From positions 1,674,001 through 1,738,000 of the forward strand of contig JAEUWY010000020.1 of assembly GCA_022059125.1 (NCBI GenBank): a DNA stretch of 64,000 nt. The letters run 5' to 3'. Source of the stretch: Corynespora cassiicola (lineage: Eukaryota > Ascomycota > Dothideomycetes > Pleosporales > Corynesporascaceae). Of the stretch, positions 34,949-46,276 are shown piece by piece. Below the pieces are notes generated by a model. It searched no databases, was not told where the DNA came from, and saw only the letters and a list, made by a program, of their open reading frames with translations. Each line of letters begins with the position of its first letter. Positions within the stretch are counted from its first letter, which is position 1. The position numbers and the translations under genes were made by a program.

Positions 34949-35926
34949 ATGTCTACGCGCCGCAAACCTACCTCCTTCGTCGCCGACGGCCAACCCGTTC
35001 CACTTACCTCCACGATGCCGTCGTCCTCGATCCGCACGGCAGACAACTCGCGCTCGCCGCTCCTACCCACCCGCCTCGAAGCCCTCCTCCTCGCCATATA
35101 CCCCACGACCCTTTTACTAGGCTCCATCTTCAGCACGCTATCCCCAGGCACGCGCAGCGCCCCCTACTCGGCGACCTCGCAATCGCACCCCCCAGAATTC
35201 GCGCCCTCATACTTTGCCCAAAAGAAGAACATCTTCAACGTGTACTTTGTCAAGAAGGGTTGGGCCTGGACGACGCTCGCCCTCTTTTCTTTCGTGCTCT
35301 TCAACTCGGGCTTCGGGTCGGGCATCACGCGGCGCCGCCTCCAGGCCACGTTGCGCTGGGCCGTCGTCACGGCGTGGTGGGTGTTTGTCACACAGTGGTT
35401 TTTTGGGCCCCCGCTCATCGATCGCGGGTTCCGCATCACGGGCGGGCAGTGCGAGTTGCTCCGGGATCCCAGCGTGAGGGAGGAGATGAGCGATACGCGC
35501 GAGTATTTTACCGCGGCGGCGTGTAAGGCGGTGGGAGGGACGTGGAAGGGGGGTCACGATATCTCGGGGCACGTCTTTTTGCTCATCCTTGGGTCGGCGC
35601 TGTTGTGGTTTGAGTTTCTGCCTACTCTTACTAGGGCGGAGGATTTGAGGGATGGGCGCAGGATCATGCTGCCTGATGGCAAAGTGACGAGCGTGGCGGT
35701 CGAGAAGCCCGTTGAGAAGGAGAAGCCTACGACCCAGGGTGTTAAGTTCTCGCTGGGCGTGGCCGCGCTCATGTGGTGGATGCTTCTCATGACTGCCGCC
35801 TACTTTCACACTTGGTTCGAGAAGTTTACGGGCTTGGTTGTCGCCTTCTCGGGGATCTTCACCGTGTATTTTGTGCCGAGGGGCGTGCCGGCGATCAGGA
35901 GGATAGTGGGTATGCCGGGCGTATAG
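34949..35926 (+). CDS. FIT-family ER lipid protein (Scs3/FIT2-like)
   Basis: Single exon, 325 aa; ATG 34949 is preferred to the longer frame from 34868. It carries the hallmarks of fat-storage-inducing transmembrane proteins: several TM helices (about 42-63, 105-122, 135-152, 208-225, 266-288, 293-310), the signature GGHDISGHVFLL (202-212) with the first catalytic His, and AYFHTWFEK with the second (H287). FIT2 is an ER acyl-CoA diphosphatase that supports lipid-droplet budding and phospholipid balance; yeast Scs3 and Yft2 are the homologues. Charged basic patches (TRRRLQ) lie in loops. Length is within the family range. No intron. Confidence 0.92.
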   Translation: MSTRRKPTSFVADGQPVPLTSTMPSSSIRTADNSRSPLLPTRLEALLLAIYPTTLLLGSIFSTLSPGTRSAPYSATSQSHPPEFAPSYFAQKKNIFNVYFVKKGWAWTTLALFSFVLFNSGFGSGITRRRLQATLRWAVVTAWWVFVTQWFFGPPLIDRGFRITGGQCELLRDPSVREEMSDTREYFTAAACKAVGGTWKGGHDISGHVFLLILGSALLWFEFLPTLTRAEDLRDGRRIMLPDGKVTSVAVEKPVEKEKPTTQGVKFSLGVAALMWWMLLMTAAYFHTWFEKFTGLVVAFSGIFTVYFVPRGVPAIRRIVGMPGV

Positions 35927-36330
35927 GGACTTGCATGGCATGACGCATACCTTCAGCACCATGAAGGTGACTGTGTTAGTGTAACGGCTAGATAGACTCA
36001 CTACTTAATTACGAAATGCCGCTTTGATGTAATTTGTCTGTCGAGCCTGCTCCATGGCTTATGGTGTTATCTTGCAGAACAAAGCAACTTTGTCGAAGGA
36101 GCAGGAAAACAAAACAGTATTCTCTAATCTAATAGATATTTGAATTACAAAATAGGTGGAGCCCGAGGCTGCCTACATGACTGGATACACAAATGAAGCA
36201 ACACAAATGTCAAAAGAGTGTAAGCCATCGCTGAGTCAACTGCCCCTGACTCCCATTTTCAGCACGTCAACTCCACCAACATTACACCGAACCTGTCACC
36301 GTCGTTCCATTTTCCAATCATAACTGCTTT
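35927..36330. other. intergenic region between convergent genes
   Basis: Shared 3' flank of the FIT gene and the CCC-tailed proline-rich gene. Nothing else seen. Confidence 0.5.
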
Positions 36331-36933
36331 CTAACAGCAACAAGGCTTATCTTCTTCATTAGACTCTCTATCCTGTACCACCATTCCCTCCGCGGGCCGT
36401 CCTCGTATTGGTAAAGTCATCTGTTCTCCGCTTTGATACTGCTGGGGATTCCTACTTTCTATCGATTTTGGCTGGATCGCTTCATTCGTTTGCGCTGGCG
36501 GTGGAGCTGCGTTGGGTCCATCCCCTCCGGAAGATTGGGATTCCGGTAAGCTAGGGGTGCCAATATCCTGCTGACGATAGGCTGCACGTTCCTCGTCTTC
36601 GCGCTGTTTTGTTTCTGTATCGGGATCATCTCTTGGTAGGGGTGGTAGGGGGGTAATAGCATCTGGATCTGTTTGTCGCTGTCCCGGCCGTGATGATGAA
36701 GAAGAAGCCGAACGGGGAGTTTCAACAACGTATCCTTTTGGAGGATCTGGTGGAGGAGCCATATGGCCAGGAGTAATACGGTGTCCGGGTGGGGGAGGCG
36801 GGGGAGGTGGTGGTGTTGGCGGGATTGGAGTATGTTCGTAGTCTTCTGGTAGTTTGTACTCATATCTATGGTGCCATCTTTCGTAGCTCGTGAGATCATT
36901 CCCCTCTGTCCGTTCATTGCCTTGTGAGGTCAT
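36331..36933 (-). CDS. proline-rich disordered protein ending in CCC
   Basis: 200 aa from the ATG at 36933 (the frame opens three codons earlier with GTG). The N-terminal part contains YERWHHRYEYKLPEDYEH, then a run of nine prolines, further Pro-rich and Ser/Arg stretches, and an Asp/Glu-rich middle. The last residues are EEDKPCCC, directly before the stop. A terminal triple cysteine suggests palmitoylation or geranylgeranylation. No catalytic domain. Upstream an ATG frame (37123 to about 36914) could be an alternative first exon, but no splice joined it in frame. Function unknown. Confidence 0.6.
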   Translation of the reverse strand: MTSQGNERTEGNDLTSYERWHHRYEYKLPEDYEHTPIPPTPPPPPPPPPGHRITPGHMAPPPDPPKGYVVETPRSASSSSSRPGQRQTDPDAITPLPPLPRDDPDTETKQREDEERAAYRQQDIGTPSLPESQSSGGDGPNAAPPPAQTNEAIQPKSIESRNPQQYQSGEQMTLPIRGRPAEGMVVQDRESNEEDKPCCC

Positions 36934-37591
36934 CTTCACTGGGGTGATAGAAAGAATACCGATTATAGGAGTATCTGATGATGCCGTGCCTTGTGTACTT
37001 TCGGTAGTCTAGCTGCTTTGTATGTTGTGATATTCGTGTTTGAGATTGCAATTTAAGACTAGGATCGGTTTTTAGAACAGTACGTTTGATGAAAGAAACT
37101 AGAGTAGCGAAAAAGGTCTTCATATAGCTATGTATGACTCCTGAAGAGCTTTATGAGTCGAGCATCTGAGTCCCAGTGACGGGTACTACCACTCTTACAA
37201 TTTAATACAGCTTGCCTCTTTACACTCATATGATTTTGGCTCAAGTTTGTGCGCTGTCTTTGAGCTCTCGTCAACTAGCCTATTCGTATCAATTCAACAT
37301 TCATTGATCTTAGGTTGCAGGCGGCGATGTATTTCATCTAGGAAAAATTCTGCACATTCTTCGCCACTGACTATTAATCGCAACGGCAATTCTTCAGAAC
37401 CAAATTGGCCTGACACCTGCTTCATTGAGGAGTCAATTTAAATTTTGACTAAATACCGCTCAGCTACATAGATCAATGACTTCACCGCGATGAAGAGCAT
37501 ATTTTTGATGAACAGCAATGCAAAGAGGCAGTTGATTCATGGAAAATGATACATAGTAGCAACTGACAAGTGATTTGTTTCTCACAATGAA
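36934..37591. other. intergenic region
   Basis: Upstream of the CCC-tailed gene and 3' of the GFA gene. One ATG frame (37123-36914, minus) of 69 codons has no recognisable feature. Confidence 0.4.
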
Positions 37592-38288
37592 TTACGCTGG
37601 CGTTGTATCAAACTTCTTCACCGACTCGCCCAACACGCCTGAAATCCAACTGACTCGGTCCTTGATAAACGCCTCCATAGTAGGCTTCAGTTTTGTTTCC
37701 ACAAGATTGAAGTCGTCGACGGTACCTAATCTCAGGATGCTGTGTCCGGGTAGTCTCTCTGAAACCCGATACATCAAAGATCCACAAGTATTACAGAAGA
37801 AGTTTGTCATGAGATTGTGCCCAATCGTGGTTTCCTTTTGGGCATAGCTTTTGAGGTTGGACTGGCCACGGATATGCTTCAGATAGTCGTCGTCGATGAT
37901 AAAACCGGATGTGAACATAGAGGCGGTGAGTTTCCTACAGTCTGTGCAGTTGCATACGAAAGAGTTGACATAGCCAGGTCCACTGATTGGCTTGAAGATG
38001 TCAGTATTCGTTTGTAAATCACGGCTACTAGTAGTAAAGAAGAATTGGAGAGCTAGGGAACAATGCTGACTCTTTACTAGAATATGACTCTGTACTTACG
38101 AAAGCGAGTTGGACTGTGCCGCAGTAGCACGTAGCTGTTGCTTCGTCATCTTTAGACCAGCCATCATTAATGACGCTAGATCGTGGAATATAAGGCTTTG
38201 TCTTGTCTGATTCACGAACAGACACCGTAAGAGCTAGATCATCTGACGTATTTGAAGCTCGAATTTTGTCATCAAAGCCAAGAACCAT
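37592..38288 (-). CDS. GFA/CENP-V-type zinc-binding domain protein
   Basis: Model complement(join(37592..37990,38100..38288)), 195 aa; 109-nt phase-0 intron (GTAAGT...CTTCAAG). Domain residues in order: ATCYCGTVQLAF, then after the intron VNSFVCNCTDCRKLTASMF, then FFCNTCGSLMYRV. These are the cysteines (CxCG, CxCxxC, CxxC) that bind zinc in the glutathione-dependent formaldehyde-activating enzyme family. Fungi carry many paralogs, most with no known substrate. No signal peptide. The acceptor (AAG) is less usual but it restores the expected domain order exactly. Confidence 0.85.
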
Positions 38289-39778
38289 ATTGAGGGAGGG
38301 AAAAAGACGTCAAACTATAGTAGTGTGTTCAATGGGTAGCAAGATCTAAGTTACTTGTTATATAGACAAGCTTTATATCAGCCACACCCAGATAGAGACT
38401 TTTACTCTCGGCCGAACCTAGATATGTATTGGTCCATGATTGGGCACTGGGCCTTCTCCATGGCATTGAATACTAAACATTATCGGCTTTAACGGACGTT
38501 AGAAAACCTCCAGTCCGTGACGATTATTGATCACTTCAAATGTAAACAAGGTTTGGAGTGATGGGTTGGGTATGTGTGCCGAAAACTTGCCTGAGAGTCC
38601 CTGAACACATACAGAAGATCAATGGATTGGCTTGTATACTTTCAACACTCAGTAATTTAAGAGTTCTTGTACAACATATTCGGTAAATAGTCATGAATAA
38701 AATCACCGGTAAATGTTCTTGAGTTTCGCGCTGGATAACTTCAAGGCGAGCAAATATATACTCTTCTAATTAGCCAAGATAATGTGCATCTTCCTCGCAA
38801 TAGTGGACATAGTAGCAGCTGCCTTCCGTTTCCATCGAAAAATAAGACGTATTTAATTTGAATTTCCGATTCTTAACGCTTGTGATATCTGATTGTTTGT
38901 CCGACATGTTGAAATATTTAGAAAGTATCTCATTTGTGCTATTTGGTATAATTCCAAAAAAAAAACCCACCTAAGATGATACAACTATTTTCTATGATTA
39001 GATTTCACTGATGATCAATCATACATCACATCAGTCAGAGTTGTTCATGGCGTTGCCTCTATCGTTTCTTTAAATGGCCAAAGCAGGGAGGGTTGATAAA
39101 AGGGGACAGAGCGTTCTAGTACAGAAAGGAGGGGGGGGTTGACGACTCTTCGCAAATCTAAGTGCAAATAGACTAAATCACGTGGTGTATAAGTGCAAAA
39201 CTGTACTACGCCGAGTCATGTGTATCGGACGAAACATGTTCACTCGGACGAGACGCTAACAGCACTACTCACTCAGGTCGGGAAATACAGCCATGGGCTA
39301 ATTACGACGCACCTGATGATGGCTTGGAACTTCTTAAAACGTCAATTAGTCTGTTTTTTTCTGAAGTCTAAACAGCTAGAAGTGGACTTCAGAGGTTGTA
39401 AAGATGCAAATCGCTGCCCCTCACCCATGCCGCCAAGATTACTAATCTGTCTTGAGACCAAATTTCGTCCATATGGCAGCAAAAGTGGTGCATGAGAATT
39501 TTAATTTTGCATAATTCAGTTCTGATGTCAGAGAGGTTTCCGCAAGCATCATTGGTCCTGAAGCTGGTCGAATACACCAAATCGAGGACTACGCTAACTT
39601 GAATAGGCCATGCCGCATGATAGCTTATTAATGAAATGCATCCGTGGTAGTGTGCACTAGCCTAACAGATATAGTATAAATGTGATGGATGGATGCGGAC
39701 TCCTAAGCTAATTCCTTTTCGATCCTGGCAGACATCCTTTCACTGACCAAAACAACATCAACGGGTATTTGCTACACC
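38289..39778. other. AT-rich divergent intergenic region
   Basis: Separates divergent GFA and oxidoreductase genes. AT-rich, short frames only, no RNA gene recognised. Confidence 0.5.
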
Positions 39779-40982
39779 ATGGCGACGATGAAGCAAGTCA
39801 TCAATATTCCGGGCCCAGAGGTTAAGGTGAAAATCAACTCGGCCCCTATTCCTCAGCCTGGTTCCCGGCAGGTTCTCATCAAGGTCGTCGTCTCGGGCAG
39901 CAACCCAAAGGACTGGAAGTGCGCTGAATGGGCTGCGGATTACGACGGGCCTGCAGACTCAATGCTTGGAAAATCAAAGCTCGGAATCAATCAAGGAGAC
40001 GACATTGCTGGGATTGTTGAGAAGGTTGGCAATGATGTTATCGAATTCAAGGTATGTCATATCGACTGCACTCTGCGACTGTGTTGATCGGATGGGCGTT
40101 AACAAGGCTTAGCCGGGAGACCGCGTCGCTGCTTTTCATGAGATGGGCGAACCTGGAGGCTCATACGCCGAGTACGCCATTGCATGGGACTACACCACTT
40201 TCCATATTCCCGCTTCGACTTCTTTTGAGGGTACGTTTCTTGCGCTAGTAGAAGCATTTGGAGAACCGCTGACACATATTATAGAGGCTGCAACAATCCC
40301 GCTGGCTGCTCTCACAGCTGTAATGGCTTTATATCACAATCTCAAGCTCCCGACACCATGGAGCCCAGCGACCGCGCCCCTTCCCCTCGTAGTGTACGGT
40401 GCTAGCACTGCTGTTGGAGCTTTCGCACTCAAACTAGCAAAGAATAGCAACATTCATCCTATTATTGCCATTGCAGGCAACGGCAAAGACTACGTGGAGA
40501 CCCTTGTAGATCGATCTAAAGGGGATATAGTCGTTGATTATCGAGAAGGCAACGACGCTATGATCAGTCAGATTCGCAATCACTTGAAAAAAGGAGGCTA
40601 CGGCGAACCTCAGCATGGACTTGATCCAGGAATTGGCGTTCACAGCAAGAAGGTGCTAGATGAGATTGTTGCGGCAGATGGAGCTATCAATCTTGTCTTA
40701 CCGAGTGACTGGAGTACAATATCCGCAGTCAAGACAACCACTTCCGTTGGTATATCTCATGGGGCTGATCGGGCTACCTGGGAAGGCAATGCTAGTAACC
40801 TTGCGTTTGTGTTCAGTCGATGGTTCACAAGGGGTCTACAGTTGGGTAACTTTCAAGGGCATCCATTTGAGATTAGGTCAAATGGGTTGGAAGCTGTAGA
40901 GCAAGCTCTCAAGGATCTCAAAGATGGCAAAGCCAGCGCTGTGAAGTACGTTTTCCGTATTCGGGACACGCCCAGTATCTAG
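39779..40982 (+). CDS. zinc-free medium-chain reductase (quinone/enoyl reductase, ToxD-like)
   Basis: Model join(39779..40051,40113..40230,40285..40982), 362 aa; introns of 61 nt (GTATGT...GCTTAG) and 54 nt (GTACGT...TTATAG). The second keeps frame and is stop-free, but removing it gives the expected join FEEAATIPLAALTA. Family features: N-terminal GroES-like fold (RQVLIKVVVSGSNPKDWKC, GDDIAGIVEKVG, PGDRVAAFHE), the AAxIPLAALTA substrate/cofactor loop, and the Rossmann NADPH site VYGASTAVGAFALKLAK. It lacks the structural-zinc cysteines, as in quinone oxidoreductases and trans-acting enoyl reductases. No PKS is in the window, so a stand-alone detoxifying reductase is the simplest reading. Confidence 0.9.
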
Positions 40983-41128
40983 AGTGACCGATTTGACTTT
41001 GGTGGGTTGAGCCTACAATACACCCGTAGCTTTGTAGTGATGCTATTTCGGCAAACAAATGTAATTGTTCTTGGGAAGATTCATCTCGTATTGATAATAA
41101 TATTGACAGGAATGTAGTTCTTCGCCGG

Positions 41129-41368
41129 CTACTGGACTATGCAGCAACAACTTGTGCCGCTATCTCCATCCATACTTTCACTGCTATCCCACCCATCGGT
41201 TCCACCGCTGTGTGACCTCTGTATAGATATTTTGGCATTCGGAATCGTTTCCGTCATTTCGTTTGATGGTTGAACCTGGTTTTCCTTGACTCTGATGGCC
41301 ATTCTCTCCCAAGCCCCTTGTGGCTCCATATCCATAGGATCATGTAGTTGAATTTTTGTGGGGGGCAT
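41129..41368 (-). CDS. small protein with CaaX-type C-terminus (CCCIVQ)
   Basis: 79 aa from the only usable ATG (41368). The frame extends 24 codons further upstream only from a TTG. Composition is polar with a Ser/Asp/Gly-rich second half. The last residues GTSCCCIVQ end in CIVQ, a CaaX prenylation box, with two extra cysteines before it that could be palmitoylated. The 3' end is 143 bp from the oxidoreductase stop (convergent). No domain is recognised. Short length and lack of support from a family make this tentative; the CaaX end at a natural stop is the main argument. Confidence 0.45.
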   Translation of the reverse strand: MPPTKIQLHDPMDMEPQGAWERMAIRVKENQVQPSNEMTETIPNAKISIQRSHSGGTDGWDSSESMDGDSGTSCCCIVQ

Positions 41369-41689
41369 AGCGTAGCAAACTGATGAATGTGATTTTCGGT
41401 AAAATTTATGTAGGAAATCGTGTAGTTGAAGTATCGGCAATCAAGTAGTAACAATCTAAGCTTTTATATATGTGACCACGTGTTATGCACTCATGTACCT
41501 CTTTTACTCCAAGAGCAATTGTCCCAGTCACGAAATGAGTTTGTTACTGTTGTGACACTTCGATACAAAGGTCGACTGGATATATAGAGTGGACAAAAAA
41601 CAAGTCATTTGTATGAGAAGTTATACAATGCCTTTCATAAAGATAAACACAAAGCCCCGTCGCACGGACAATGAAGGTTGGTAGTCACA

Positions 41690-43147
41690 CTACATGACCA
41701 AACAGCAACACCTCTTGCCACTCCTGTCATTCTTCACCAGCTTCATATCTGGATATACCGATATTGCCTGCTCAAACAACTCATTCACTTCATATCGCAT
41801 TTGGATATGCGACCTAGTCCTTTCTGCCGACGCCTTTTTTCTTTCCATACTCTGAGCGTAGGCCCGATCCCGAACCTCGCGATCGCGGAATCGCGCTGCC
41901 CTTCTAGCTAGCCTTCGTGCTTCCAGGTTCCGATATGACCCCCAAGGTGGTAATTGCCTGTCAGTATTTTTGAATTGCGACTCTTGGGAAAAGGAGTCCG
42001 CACGTAGCTGAGTCAGTGGTGGGTGAGTCAGAAATGACCTAGAGTCGAGAGAAATGGCGCTGTCGGTGTTGGCGCTTTGCTCTCCGCAGTACACGTGTGA
42101 ACATGTGATATTATCAAGTTCGAAGCCGGAGTCATATGTTTCTGAGTTATTAGGAAGCTCGAGGCCGTGGGGTGACGGTAAGGATGCGACACTCGCTGAT
42201 TTAAGTTCCTGGTCGTCTAACGGAATATCGCAGAGTGCTTGCCCATAATCATAGTAGTTGTCTGGTGAAGGAACCCCACGTCCATTGTTGAGGGAGTATC
42301 CATTATGTTCCTGTCCAAGATCCAGTTCTGGCAGGCCGTTGAAAACGGGATATGGATGGACTTCGATATTCTGATGCTCCGTGGTCTTGGGTAATGAATC
42401 CGACTGCTGAACACGATTTGTTCCGGACCATGGATCTGAATGCAAAGAGATATCACACTGAGAAGGATATTCATCTTCGCAGGCCAAATTTTCCGGTTCT
42501 TGTATGTCCAATATGTCCGACTGCTGCGTCTGCTCGTCATCGCGAAGGAAGAACTTCAAGGACGTCAACTCCCCGCCTTCCTGCTCATCCGCCCATAAAA
42601 CGTGTGGAGTCGGTGGGAGCGGGTGACTTCCGAGTTCCATCATCTTTGCATGTCGTGGAAGAAGATTGCTGCTGCTTTTGTTGACAGGAGTGACTGCATC
42701 TATGCACCGTTGCATCCGCGTCGGTGCCTCGTTGCACATCCGCTCTCTGGATGCAGGGCCAGAACGTGGAGACTTATGAACGCTTAGCGGTCGTACACTG
42801 TATATTTCCCGTATGTGTGTCGTGCAGCCTATTGATAGTGCTGAACGTGGAGAAGAGTGGTTCGCTGCAGATATATTGGCACCTGCAGCTGTTGGTATAG
42901 CTTGACACGATGAAGTGGACTTTTGGGGCTGAGACGGTTTCTGTTGTGGAGGTTCAAGATATGTATTAAATGCCTTTCTTTGGATCATGATTGAAGGTGT
43001 TGACTGCCTCGATGGTGGCTCCGGTACATAGTCTTCCACATATGCCTGGCATTCATGCAGCGGTCGTTTCTGATATATCTTAGCCCAACTTTCAACCACA
43101 CTCCCTTCTTCATTTTCTCTCTCACGTTGTAAAATTTTATTTTGCAT
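41690..43147 (-). CDS. disordered protein with CaaX-type C-terminus (CCCLVM)
   Basis: 485 aa from ATG 43147; the frame is open further upstream to 43264 but only from GTG, and a possible acceptor (TTTCGCAG) there hints at an upstream exon. Most of the chain is low-complexity and Ser/Pro/Gln-rich, with no catalytic motif. A basic helical region (RNLEARRLARRAARFRDREV, then RDRAYAQSMERKKASAERTR) lies about 60-85 residues from the end. The C-terminus is KNDRSGKRCCCLVM: polybasic, two accessory cysteines and a CaaX box (CLVM), the same arrangement as Ras-like plasma-membrane anchors. It is likely a membrane-tethered scaffold. Function unknown. Confidence 0.65.
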   Translation of the reverse strand: MQNKILQRERENEEGSVVESWAKIYQKRPLHECQAYVEDYVPEPPSRQSTPSIMIQRKAFNTYLEPPQQKPSQPQKSTSSCQAIPTAAGANISAANHSSPRSALSIGCTTHIREIYSVRPLSVHKSPRSGPASRERMCNEAPTRMQRCIDAVTPVNKSSSNLLPRHAKMMELGSHPLPPTPHVLWADEQEGGELTSLKFFLRDDEQTQQSDILDIQEPENLACEDEYPSQCDISLHSDPWSGTNRVQQSDSLPKTTEHQNIEVHPYPVFNGLPELDLGQEHNGYSLNNGRGVPSPDNYYDYGQALCDIPLDDQELKSASVASLPSPHGLELPNNSETYDSGFELDNITCSHVYCGEQSANTDSAISLDSRSFLTHPPLTQLRADSFSQESQFKNTDRQLPPWGSYRNLEARRLARRAARFRDREVRDRAYAQSMERKKASAERTRSHIQMRYEVNELFEQAISVYPDMKLVKNDRSGKRCCCLVM

Positions 43148-43437
43148 CCTCGGGTAGTCGGTGCAGGATGTTGTGGCGAGGTCAATGTGGAATAACCCCC
43201 AGGGCGACGGAGGAATGCTCGCGCCACATTCTTGTGTACCAAGGATACAACTGCGAAAGTTCACTCAGTCCAAGCCTCGTTTACTGGAAATATTCTTTCT
43301 AATAATCCCAGAAGTCACTAGAAAGTTTCTATAATTTGCATCAGTCGTTTAGCTGTGAACGAGTATCTGGTGAACTGAAGGATGAGGTTCATCACTGGAT
43401 CGAGAGTACAACGCCCTCAGCCCCTCCTTTAGACACC

Positions 43438-45179
43438 TTAAATACCCACCACGTCCTGGAAGTCTTGTACACCTTTTCTGAGGCCTTGCTCAAACTCCCA
43501 AATAAACCCCCCTCGAGCACCGTTCTCCCGAATCCTCTTCAAAACCCACATTTCCAGGTTCCCAATCTTGTTACCTGGAGCTACACCCTGCGCGCCACGG
43601 CCTTCAAAAAATGCACGCGCATCATCGTAACCGACGTTCCAGCCATTTTCGTAGCGCCAGTGTTCAAAATTTGTGCCAGGCGCAGTGTGATCCCAGTACG
43701 AGCAGTGCTGGCCTACAGCGGCAGATTTTCGTTCCTCACGGCAATGGTTCGCTTTCTCCAGTAGGCCGTGGACATCATGGTGTGGAATCAGTGAATGGGA
43801 AGGTCGGCTCAAGGCGCGGTTTTCTGGATCAGATTGTGCTTTGAACCCCCATTCACCACCAGGCATCCAATCCATCTTCCACGTCCAGAAAAAGGAGCCT
43901 CCAGCGCGGCGCTGCCACGTTTGACTTTGCGCTTCGCCAAACTTTTTCACCAGGTCCTGGCGCGATTCATCACCACATTTGCCCCATGAATCTTCGGTCA
44001 GAACGCAAGAGTATTCTCCTACGATAACTTGGACGGCGCCGCGGTCATGAACGGAGCCCTCTTTACCGTTGAGCTCGGAAAGCTTAGATGGAACTTCGGA
44101 GATGATTTGCTGAGGGGACTTTTGCTTGTCTTCATCCGAGAAAGCCCAGTAGTAGTGCGTATCTATAATTACGGGACAGGTCGGGTGGTGAGGGTATGCG
44201 GCGTTCTTGCCGAGAGTCCAGTCGACAGCTCTCCCCAGATTCCAGCCATCCGAAATGATGACGGGAATACTGGGATCGACTGACGAAACGACTGAGATGC
44301 ACTCGTCATACCATTCGTACATACCTGGGCTATCCCATTCTGCTTCGTTGATGATCTGGATGCCGGTGATATCGAGGCCAGATCTTGCTTCGTTGGCAAT
44401 GAACTTGCAGCACTGTACTCCTAGATGGCGATTGTGCCCGGAGCCCCATAGATCTGCGGAGCCAGTGTTGGTTCCTGAATGCTCTTGTGCATTGGCACCA
44501 CCTGGGAGGGCATGAAGATCGATGAGTACACCAACGGAGCGGGCACGGAGGCGAGAGATCAAAGTACGAATGCTGTCCCAAGCACCCGCAAATACTTGAG
44601 CGTAAGGCTCAAACGGAGTGCCTTGAGTGAGGAAGGCTGCAGGAAGATCGAAGTAGCCAATCGGCAGGCGAATGGTTGTGCCTTGATAAGTCAGATGGCT
44701 TACTGTGTAGTTTGCAGCCGCTAGACAGGTGCGAACCAATCGCAATGGTATAGTGCCAGATCGTGGGTTCGTTTGTACTCACACTTTGCCTCGTTCACCA
44801 GCCAGTCGATATCATCGTCACTCACTGCACTCGCCCAGCGCTCTTCAAACTTTTTCTTGGTCTCGTCCAGTCCAATCCGCTCTACCCAAGTCTTGACGGC
44901 TTCCAACTCACTCGATCCCGAAGCACCATCGGGGAACACGGATGGATGTAGCCATCGCTCAATCACATAGATTGACCCTAAATTGGTCCCGTGGTGATAG
45001 CGATATCGGAGAATGTCGAGGGGGGATGGCTCGCAGATTGAAGAAGGCTGATGGTGCCCCGTGCTGTGGCTGTGGCCTTGGTGAGGCGGGGGGTGATTAC
45101 TTTGCGGCTGATCCGGTTTCTGAACCTCGTCGACGAACTTTTCAATCTTGGCTTTGGCTTTTCTGAACAGCCCATCCAT
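43438..45179 (-). CDS. GH5-family exo-beta-1,3-glucanase-like protein, intracellular
   Basis: Model complement(join(43438..44681,44783..45179)), 546 aa; 101-nt intron (GTGAGT...TATCAAG, phase 1). Splicing restores the family block DWLVNEAKC-TTIRLPIGYFDLP. Other GH5 features: VGVLIDLHALPGGANAQEHSG, IQIINEAEWD with the acid/base Glu, DTHYYWAFSDED, and VIVGEYSC with the nucleophile Glu, then FFWTWKMDW. The start MDGLFRKAKAKIEKFVDEVQ has no signal peptide, so a cytosolic form is expected; a longer start (45233) exists. A His/Pro-rich linker (about residues 27-48) precedes the domain. It should act on beta-1,3-glucan or glucosylated molecules; the exact substrate is open. Confidence 0.85.
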
Positions 45180-46276
45180 GGTGGTGGCGGCGCTGGAGAT
45201 ACAAAAGAATAGGTGGCGGGTGTAATCTAACAAGCGGTTCCGAGTCTGGGAGTGAATCCACGTAGGTCTTGACGACGAGGATGGAGGAGTGGAGGATCTA
45301 AAAAGGAAGGCGGGAGAGGGATAGGTAGATATAGATATGGGCCCGCCAAAACAAGCTCCCGAAGCAGCTGCGGAGATGGGAAAATTGTGGAGAAGCCGCG
45401 CATCTCATTCATCGGTCCATCTTCTTCTCGTGAGGGTATTTGTGAGTTGTGCCTTGACCCGCCTAGCGTAGACGATAGAAACACCTGTGTTTGCAGCGAA
45501 CCAAGGGCGCGTCGTGTGGAGCGAGTTGATGTTCCGTCCGAGCCGATCAAGTGTGGGATGGATGCATGTCGCGGCTCTCGGTGCTTTTTGCGTGACGTAA
45601 GGCAGGTGAACACACCCAACATACGGCTGCGCAGATCACAAGACGCCTACACGCGCGCAGGGGCGACTTCGTCAACAAATTGGTCCTGGTTGACTTGGTC
45701 CGGTCTGTGAGGAGAGGCGCAGACGTAACTCCGACCGTGTGTCTGTCCAACACGTAGCGCGTCCATAGCCTTTGTGATTGACTTTTGACGTTCCTGGACC
45801 AGGCCCGCGGTCGTCTTTGATCGGGCGTGCTACTGCAGTGTGACTGAGATGCTCAATTTTGAACCACCAGGTCGCCGCCCACCTCGACGAAGATCAGCTG
45901 GAGAAAACAGACTGCCAGCAGTCAAAGAAGCCGCACTAGTGGCAAGAAACGAAATAGAGGCTCGAGATTGCGGATTTCCCAGCCGCTCGCTCGCCAAGGA
46001 GACCCTGTCCATCCCCACCAATGGCGCGCCCCCTGGTCTAAAGCATAGACTTCAAGCCTCCCCAACTCGAACGCGACGAGCGAAACCTAAACAACAACAC
46101 CCTCTTACACTTTGCTCGTGTGCTGTGCCTCGACAATTGGAGTGTGCTGTATCCCTTCATCTTTGCCTGCCCTCGCCGGTTCTCGCCACAGACTGCCCTA
46201 CCCCGCAATTCCACGGCCAAGCTTGCCATATCAGCCCAACGCGTGTGCGGGAGAATTGATACATTATCGCGAGAAC
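45180..46276. other. divergent promoter region
   Basis: Between the divergent GH5 and Whi5/Nrm1-like genes. A 140-codon frame (45840-46259) begins with GTG and has no domain. No other gene. Confidence 0.5.

Noticed and set aside
45840..46259. 140-codon frame upstream of the Whi5/Nrm1-like gene
   Set aside because: Starts with GTG, has no domain and lies in the divergent promoter.
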